Below, piece after piece: positions 24,601 through 33,600 of a stretch of 64,000 nt of DNA. The stretch comes from Aminobacter aminovorans (lineage in GTDB: Bacteria; Pseudomonadota; Alphaproteobacteria; Rhizobiales; Rhizobiaceae), in assembly GCF_900445235.1 (NCBI RefSeq), contig NZ_UFSM01000002.1, forward strand, positions 1 to 64,000. The letters are read 5' to 3'. The notes under the pieces are model-generated. The model made no database searches and had not been told where the DNA came from. It saw nothing but the letters and a program-made list of their open reading frames with translations. Within the stretch, counting starts at the first letter, position 1; the number at the start of each line of letters is the position of its first letter. A program made the translations under genes and the position numbers.

Positions 24601-27600
24601 GCCGCTCTTGGTGATGATGCTGTTGCTGATCGATGCTTCGGTATCGACGTCGATCTCGTTCTTGGCGGTCGCACCTGCGCCGCTGAAGCTGATCGAACGC
24701 CCACCCGAAATCGTAACCGACGCAGACGCGGCAACGGCGATTGCCTGGACTTCAGCCTTGTTTTCCGCATCGACGACAATGGCGCCATCAGAGCTGATGG
24801 TGGCGTCGCCGACCTTGGCGGCGACGCTGCCCTTGATGTCGTTGAAGGCAATGTCGAGGCCGATCGACACGGCGACTGCATTCTTCGAGGAGAACGAGGC
24901 GGCGATCGTGGCCGCTGCCGAGAGCGACTTGATCTTGCTCAGATTTTTGGCGTCGACGACGATGCCGCCGGAACGTGCGGTGATGCTTGAGTGGCCTCCG
25001 GTGCCGCCATCGATAGCGGCGATCGTGTCGGCGGCGATGCTGTTTTGGACAAACACGCCACCGGCGCTGAATGCGGTTGCGCCGCCGGAGCCCGCCAGGC
25101 CAATGGCGACCGATGCTGCCACCGTGGTTGCGTCGATAGTCTGGCTCGACGTCGCCAGCACAGAGACCTTGTTGCCAGTGACGGTGGCATTGCTGATGCG
25201 CGCGTCGGTCTTGAGCGGCTTGGCGACACCCGCCTGTGTGATGCTGCCGGTGTAGCCGATATAGTTGAAGGCCAGCACGATGCCGACGGCCACGGCGGTG
25301 CCCGAGCCGGAGAAGCCGCCGGCGATCGAGGCCGCGGCAGCCGCAATGGTAGCATCGATGTCGGCGCTGTTGGTCGCCGAAACGGTGACGCCATCGCCGG
25401 CCGCATTGCCGGAGGCGTTGACGTCGCTGGCCGAAATCAGCGCTTCGACCCCGCCCACGATGGTGTTGAAGGCAATGGTCCCGGCAACACCGACGGCAAG
25501 ACCCTTGCCGGTGCCGGCAGCGACCGACACCGCGGCCGCCGCGGCGGTCGCGTCGATCTTGCCTGCCTGGGTCGCTTCGACCCTGACGCTTGCCGCATCG
25601 AGGTCCGTGACGCCGTCGATCAACGCCTTGACCCTTGCATCGATGGCATTGCGCGACACCACCGGCGCAATCGACACGGACTTGCCGTCCGGGTTCTGTC
25701 CGTAGGTGTAGTTGATGGCAATGACCGGAGCCACGACCTTCGACGTGATGCTGCTGGTGTTGGTGGCGCTGACCGTGAAGCTTCCGTCAGCATCGATGTC
25801 GGCGGAACTGGTCACCGACGCTTCGACGACCGCATAGACGCGGTTCAGCGCAAACACACCGCCAACACTGACGGCGTTCGGCGCACCGCCGCGCAAGGTC
25901 TTGACGTAATTGGAGATTTCCGAAGTGATGACCTGGCTCGCCTTGGCCGAAACCAGGACGTCCCCGGTCATGTCGATCTTCGAATTGGTGACCAGCGCCT
26001 GGATCTGAGCATTCGGATCGAGGCCTGAAATCGCTCCAACGAGATCGGTGCCGAGCAGCGTGTCGACGGTGTTGAAGAGGAAGTTCTGGCCGGCAAGGCC
26101 TACGGTGTTGAAGGCCAGGGTGATGCCGGCGGCAACCTGCTTGGCGATGGTATCCGCGTCGATGGTTGCCTTGATCGTGGCGCCGCCTTCGGCGAGCACA
26201 TCGAGATCAGCGCCGGTGACGTCGCTGTCAGTGACAGTCGCCTTGGCGTAGTTCAGCACGTTGTTGGTGGCAATCACGCCATTGATGGCAATCGACTTGC
26301 CCTTGGCGCTGCCGGTCACTTCGACCCGCGCCTTGACGTCGGCGATGATCTCGCTCGTCTGCTTGGCCGAAACGAGCACATTGCCGGTGGCATTGACGTC
26401 GGCATTCAACAGCTTGGCGGTCGCGCCGCTGTCGATGTCGTTGCGGATGACAAGCGCGCCGACGCCGATGGCGCTGCCGCCGGCAAGGCTCGGCACAAGG
26501 TTGTCGTTGATGAAGTCGATGACGTCGTTGACGATGTATTTCGACCAGCCGGCACCGGTGAAATTGTCGAAATTGATCGTCGATCCGTCCGCGCCATCGA
26601 ACTCCCACAACTCACCCGCCTGCGGGCCGCCAGGGATGCTGGTGTCGATATAGATCAGGTCGCCATTGTTGACAGTCTGGGTGCCGGACTTGGTTGTGAA
26701 CTGGTAATTGCCGAACGCCGACTTGGCGAGATTGGCAACGACGCTGATGCCGTAGTCGTTCTTGATCAGGGTAAGCGCCTTGATCTCCCCTTTCGAGGTG
26801 ATCGAGGCATCGTCGGTCGCCTTGACCGTCACGCCGACCGCATCGACGTCCGCGGTCGCATTGCCCGAGTTGTCGATATAGGCCTTGGCCTCGCTCGCCA
26901 CCTTGTTGGAGGCGATGACGAAGCCGAGCGCCTTGCCATCGGTGCCGCTGATCGACGTCGATTCCGACGTCACCTCATTGCCGACCTCGGCATCGATGCT
27001 GGTACGGTTGTCGGCCGTCACCGACAGGTTTCCACCTGCCGAAATGTCGGAATTGACGATACCGGCTTCGGTAAAGGACGGATTGCGCCCGCCGAATGCG
27101 TCAGCGATCAGGTCGTCACCCAACAGCGCGTCGACGCCGTTGAACAGAACATTGGTCGGATTCCAGCCGATGGTGTTGAAGGCAAGGGTGACGCCGACAG
27201 AGTCGCCGCCCGTCGTGTAGGCCGAACTCTTGGTGTCGGCATCGATGCGCGAGACGTTTTCCGCCGAAACGTTGACGTCTCCGCCGGCGGTGATCGTTGA
27301 TCCGGAAATCTTGGCGACAGCGCTGCTCTGCACCAGATTGGTGGCGATTGTGCCATTGATCGACAGCACCTTGTCGGTGTTGTTTTCCTGGCCTTCCGGT
27401 GTCGTGTCGGCTGCCGGGTCAGCTGGCGAGCCGGGCTTGTGCTTGGTACCAGGGTTGGTGTCGGCAGCGCCCGTCTTCTTGTCGCCGTCCCAGTCGACCG
27501 AACTGCCGCCCGATGCCGAGATTGCGCTGTCGACCTTGGCGGTCATGACTGCGCTTTCCAGCGCCAACACGCCCACATCGCCGGCGGTCGCCGTCACATT

Positions 27601-30600
27601 GGCGTTGGTGATGGTCGCCGACGATCCGCCGCGCACGTCGTTCATCACGACCAGCCCGCCGACCGCCTTCGACGGCGACGCCGACAGATTCAGTTCCTGC
27701 AAAAGGACTGTTGCTTCGGGCGCTTCCTTCCACAGGCCGAGATCGGTGAAATCGGTCTGCGTAAGGTCGATATCCTGTCCGAGCGCATTCGAGCCCATGA
27801 AGACATAGATGCTGCCGGCGTTGCCGCCGACCTTGGTCCAGTCGGGGCCAAGATTGGCCTCGCCACCCGCCACCAGCGCTTCGAGATCGATGATCGCGTC
27901 GTCGCCATTGTATTGGTAAATCGCGCCGGCATCGTCGCCGACGCCTTCGAAGCGGATGGCATCGCCATTGCTGATGGGGAATTTCGACGGCGGCAGAACA
28001 TTGTTGAGATCGATCGCGATGCTGCCGAGATAGTCGTCGGCGATGCGGATGCGGTCGCCAAACTTGATGTCGCGGATCTTGGTGCCCCCGGCGTCGGGCC
28101 GGGTGTCGTAGTCAGCCGGAAACAGGTCGTTGAGCGTTTCCTGGATGATGCCGGCGCCACCGTCATTGGTCACCGTCGTCGACGCCACCAGCTTCGCATT
28201 GGAATAGATGCCGACCGCATCGTCGGCGATCACCGACACGCCGTTGGCGGCCTTGATCGTCTTGCCCGTGGTGCCCGAATTGTCGATCGTCGCCTTGGCT
28301 GCACCCGAGACCTTGTTGGATGCGATGATGGCGCCGTAGGAGGCACCAGAAGCGCCTTTCAGCGCCGATGTGTCGGTTACCGCCGCATTGCTGACGGTGG
28401 CGTTGATCTGGGCATCGGACTCCGCCGAAACACGGATCTTGTCACCTGCGTCGACCGTGCTCTTGAGGATGGAGGCCGTGGCATCGGCGCCGATGTTGCC
28501 GTCGAAAGCATTGTCGGCGAGATAAGGAGCGCCAACGAGCGTGTCGAGCGTGTTGAAGAGCAGGTTCTGCGCTTCCCAGCCGACGGAATTATAGGCGAGC
28601 GAGATGCCGACCGAGGTCGCGGCCGAATTGCCCGACGAATAGAGCCGCGCGTCGATGCGCGCCTCGTTTTCGGCCGTAACCGTGACATTGCCGCCAGCCT
28701 TGATGTTGCTGCTGGCGATGCTGGCAATGGTTTTGCCAAGCACGACATTGGTGACGATCTGGCCGTTGAAGCCCAGCACCTTGCCGGTACCGTTGATGCT
28801 GCTGCCGCCTGAGGCAGTGACGGTGCTGGTGGTATAGGCGGTGATTGTCGACGCGCCTGTCGCCGCGACATTGACCGCGCCGCCGGCCTCGACCTTTGCG
28901 CCCTGTATATAGGCATGCGCGTTGCCACGTGTATCGTTATAGGCGATCGTCAGGCCAATCGCCTTGGCGTTGGTGGTAACGATATTGCCGAGTTCGGGGA
29001 AGAATATGTCCTTGAAATCGGACGTCCTGAGCTGCTTCCATTGCAGGATGTCGCCGTAGTCGACATCAGTCAGGTCGGCATTCGCCAGTGGCGTTTCGCC
29101 GATGTATTCGTAGACCTCACCGGAATTGACGTCCATTTCCTGCCACAGCGCGGCGTTGGCGACATTGATGCCGCCGCGCGTGGTGATCGTGGTGTCGCCA
29201 AGATAGCGGTAGACCTTGCCACCCGCTTCGACCCGGTCGCCCTTGATGATGTCTACCGCCGCGCTTGCATCGGTGACCACATCGAGGTCGATTTCGACAT
29301 CGAGATAGTCGAGCGCGACACGAACCTTGTCGCCTTGCTCGAGCGAACGCACGCCCGACTTGGTCGTGAAGTCATAATCGCCTGCGCCCAGCCGCTCGGC
29401 GGCGTTGCCTATCAGGTCGGTCAAGGCATTCAGCGTGCTTGCCGGCAGCGCTGTTGCCACCACCTTGATGTCAGCCGAAATCGTGGCCGCGTTGTCGGCC
29501 TTCACTTCGACCTTGCCGCCGGCCTCGACGGTCTTGGTTGCGTTGCCCGAGCCATCGACAGCCGCACTGTTGTCGATATAGGCCGATGCGCCGGCGGAAA
29601 CCTTGTTGCTGGCAAGGATTGCCCCTGCCGCTGTGCCGCTGACGCCATATTTGGCGCCGGCGGCGAAGTCGTTTTCCCATTCCATCAGCGATTCAGCGCC
29701 GAGAACCGACTTGATGCCGGCCACATTGACCGCCACGAGCGCAATGTCGCCGCCGACATCGATGCTGGAATTCTTGACGTAGGCAGTGGTCAGAACCGGG
29801 CTCTCGGCCTTCAGCGCCTTGCCGATCTCAGGCGAGCCGATCAGCGTGTCGACCGCATCGAACAACAGGTTGCCCGGCTCGTAACCCACCGCATTGAAAG
29901 CAATGACGAAGCCGATCGTCTTGCCCGAGCTGGTCAACTTGCTGAGCGCGGTCGCATCGATGGTCGCGTCGGTGCGCGCCGAGACATTGAGATCGCCGCT
30001 TACGCCGGCGACGACGGAACTGTTGTCAACGGCAGCCTTGGCGCCACCCTGCACCGTATTGGAAACCGAAATGCCGGCCGTGCTGTCCCAGCCATCGATG
30101 ACGCTGTTGTCGACGGCCTTGATCTTGGCCGACTCCTTGGCATCGACCGTGACGTCGCCGACCGTCGTGACCGACGTGTCGGTGAGCGACGCCTCGACAT
30201 TCGACTTGACCTGGTTGCGGGCGAAGATGCCGCCCTTGCTGGTGGCGTTGCCGACCACCGATTTTTCGTCCATGCCAAGAGCGAGCAGGCCGGTCTTGAC
30301 CATCGATGCCGGGATGAGGCTTTCGGTGTTGAGCTTCTTCCACAGGCCGAAATCGTTGAAATTGGCGGTGGCGAGATTAACCGACGTGCCGTCGGCGCCC
30401 ATGTACTGGTAGATCGCGCCCTTGTCGCCGGTGCCGGCGTAATCGTCAGCCGAGCTGATACGCACCTTGTCGCCGAGATTGAGCGACGGCGTACCGGATT
30501 TGGTCGTGTAGTCGTAGTCGTCAAGGATATTGCTGGCGATCGAGTTGACGATGTCGGCGCCATTGGTGTTGTCGAGCTCGGCGGTAACGCCAAGGCTGGT

Positions 30601-33600
30601 GCTCGCGTCGATCTCGGCGCGGTCCTGCGCCTTGACGGTGACGGTGTCCGCCTTGACCGTGCCGCCACTGATCTTGGCAATCGCGGCACTGCTGACCTTG
30701 TTGCCGGAGATGACGGCACCGGTGCTTGTCACCTTGCCGTCGAACAGGGCTTCGTAGGAAGCCGTTGCCCGGTTGTCGATGGAGGCAGAGATCACCGCCT
30801 CGGAAACCGCTTCCACCGACACATCGCCATTGGACGTGATATCGGTATTGCTGATCGAGGCCTCGACGTTGAATGGATTCTCCGTGCGCAGCCGGATGTC
30901 CGACGCCCCCGCCGGTTCGGCGATGTTGTGGACAACGTCGCCAAGCAGAGTTTCCACCGTATTGAACAGCAGATTGCCGCGTTCCCAGCCAATCGTGTTG
31001 TTGGAAATCTGGAACGCAGACGCCTTGTTGCCGTTTGCGGCGGTGGCAACGGTCGAGTTTTCGGAAACGATGTGCGAGCTGTTTTCGGCGAAAACCGTGA
31101 CGTCGCCAATCTTGTTGGCGTCGGTGCCGAGCTTGCTGTCTTCGATCTTGGCCGAAGTCTGGCCCTGGATGAGATTGGTGGCCACGACCGCGCTCTGCGC
31201 CTTTGTCGTGCCGCCGCCAGAGAGAAATTTCTTGAACAGGAAGCCCTTGGCGCCCTTCGGCGCGACCTTTTCGATCAGCTTGTCCTGGTTGAAGGGGGAA
31301 CCACCCTTGGCCTCGCTCAATATGTCGGCATTGGCCTCGATCTTGCCGATGGATTCAGCCGTGACTGTCAGGCGGGCCGCCTCGAGATCGACCTTGCGCA
31401 CAAGCGCGGTCGCACCGCCGCGTACGTCGTTGAACACCAGGGCTGCACCGGTCGCAGCGCCGCCGGATGCGCGCAGATTGTACTTGTCGGTGACGATCGA
31501 ATAGTCGGTGTCGGGCTTCCACAGATCGCGGTCGGTAAAGTCGACGTTCAGCAGATTGAGCGTCGGGTTGTCAGCGCCGAGATAGGTATAGATCTGCCCC
31601 GGCTCGCCCTTGATCAGCTGCCAGTAGGCTGGGTCGTCGAAATTGCGCGCCGGGTTGTTGAGCTTGAAATTGATCGTCTGGTCGGAGCCAATATATTTGT
31701 AGAGCTTGCCGGCCTCGCCGAGCTTGGCCACGGCAACGACGTCGCCGGTCTTGACATTGATGGCGCCTTTGAAGCCGTCCGTGATGGTGTCGTAGTTGAG
31801 GCCGACCGTCGTGCCATAGGCGACAGGTACGACAAGCCCGTCCACCAGCTTGCGGTCGCCGCCAACCTGGCTGCCCAGAACGCCGTCGATCGTGCGCTCG
31901 AGCGAATGCAAGCCGCCGTCACTGGAAGCGGTGCCAGATGAGACGATCTTGACGTTCGAATTGACCGTTGTGTCGTCGGACGCCGTCACGGTGATCGCGC
32001 CAGCAGCCTTGACGGACTTGTTGGTCGTGCCCCCGTCGATCAAAGCAGAAGCCAGTCGGCTGACCTGGTTGGTCGCCAGAACCACGCCCATCGCCTTGGC
32101 GCTGATTTTGAGCAGGCCAGTCGCCTCGGCACGCGAGGTGTTCGACACGGTGGCGTTCACCACGCCCCTGGAGGCTGCTGCGACCAACAAGGCACCGGCC
32201 GCGCTGACGACTGAATCGGTGATCGACGCCTTGACCTGAACCTGTTCCTCGGTCGTCCAGAAGGAGGTTCCCAAAATGGCGTCAAGCGTCGCCTGGGCGA
32301 TGCCCGGCACCTTGAAGCCGACAATGTTCATCGCCTCAAGTCCGGTGACGGCCTTGGCACCGCCCTTGAGCAAGCGGCCGACACCGCCACGCCCGTCGAT
32401 GTTGATGTAGATCGTCGCGTCGAGGAACGTATCGTCGACGGCTTCGACCTTGATGTCGCCGCCATTGCTGGTCGAAAGGTTGCTTGCCGACACGGTCGCC
32501 AGTGTCGAGCCGTTGACGATATTGGCCACCAGGACGCCGGCATTGACCTTCTTGGCGTTGACCTGATTTGTCGGATCGTCGCCACTGTCTTCGAGCGCCT
32601 CTTCCATCGGCAGCGACAGGCCAAATGCCGACAGCTTGGTCTCGTTGATCGCCGAAACGACGATCGCACCGGCGCTGGTGACAACGCTTTCCGACAGCAC
32701 GGCGCCTGTCGTCTTGGTGACCTCGTTGATCGAGCTGACCCGCGCGATGTGCTTCTTGGCCTTGGCGTCGGTCTCCGTCATGCGCGGCTGGAACGGCAGC
32801 GCGGTGGCCTCGAATTCGGAGCGGTCGGCGGCGACCACCGTCACCCCGCCGGCCCCTGCCGTAACCACGCTTTCGTCGATCCCGGCGGTGGTGCCGCCGG
32901 TGACGCGATTTTCCGCATCGAGGCTCGATGCGCGGTAGATGGTGTCGCTTTCGGCGGAAATGTTCAGCCCGCCGGCGACGACTGTGACGCCGCGCACCAG
33001 CGCCGTGGTCGTTTCGGTCGCATCATTGGTCACCGAACCAATGCTGTTCGAGGCAATGTCGTTACGAACCTCGCCGGCATTGCGCGCCGCAATGACGACA
33101 TCGCCGGCAGCGTTGATGACAGTTGGCTTTGTGACAACGGCCGCCGTGGCCGGCCCGACAACAACTTCGGTCGTACGCGACACGTCGACATCGGAATCGA
33201 TTGCCGAAAACACGACGATCGTCGCCAGCGCCGGGATAAGGGCATCCTTCTCGGTCTGGATCTTCACCCGGACGAGGCTTTCGTCGCCGGCCGAGATCGT
33301 CACTTCGCTCGCACCGCCGACCGCACCGCCGGCCTGGGTGATCTGGGCTGCGGCATCGACGGTCACTGCCGTCCTGTTGGTGACGGTGACGTCGGATTCG
33401 ACCTGCGCGTTGCTGAAATCGGCAATGTTTGCGGCGACCTCGCGCAGCTTGTCCATCGACAGCTGGCCGACAGCGATCAGGTTGGTGAAGGCCTCGCTGC
33501 CGGTGTTGATGATGCCGTCCGGGAACACCTCGTTGATAAGGTTGGCCGGCAGGATGCCGTCGAGTGCGTTCGTCGGCAGCGCGATTTCACCAATGCCGAG

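Noticed and set aside
28915..31941. A 1,008-codon plus-strand open frame
   Set aside because: Mirror image of the super-repeats on the other strand; its own repeats follow those of the giant gene exactly.
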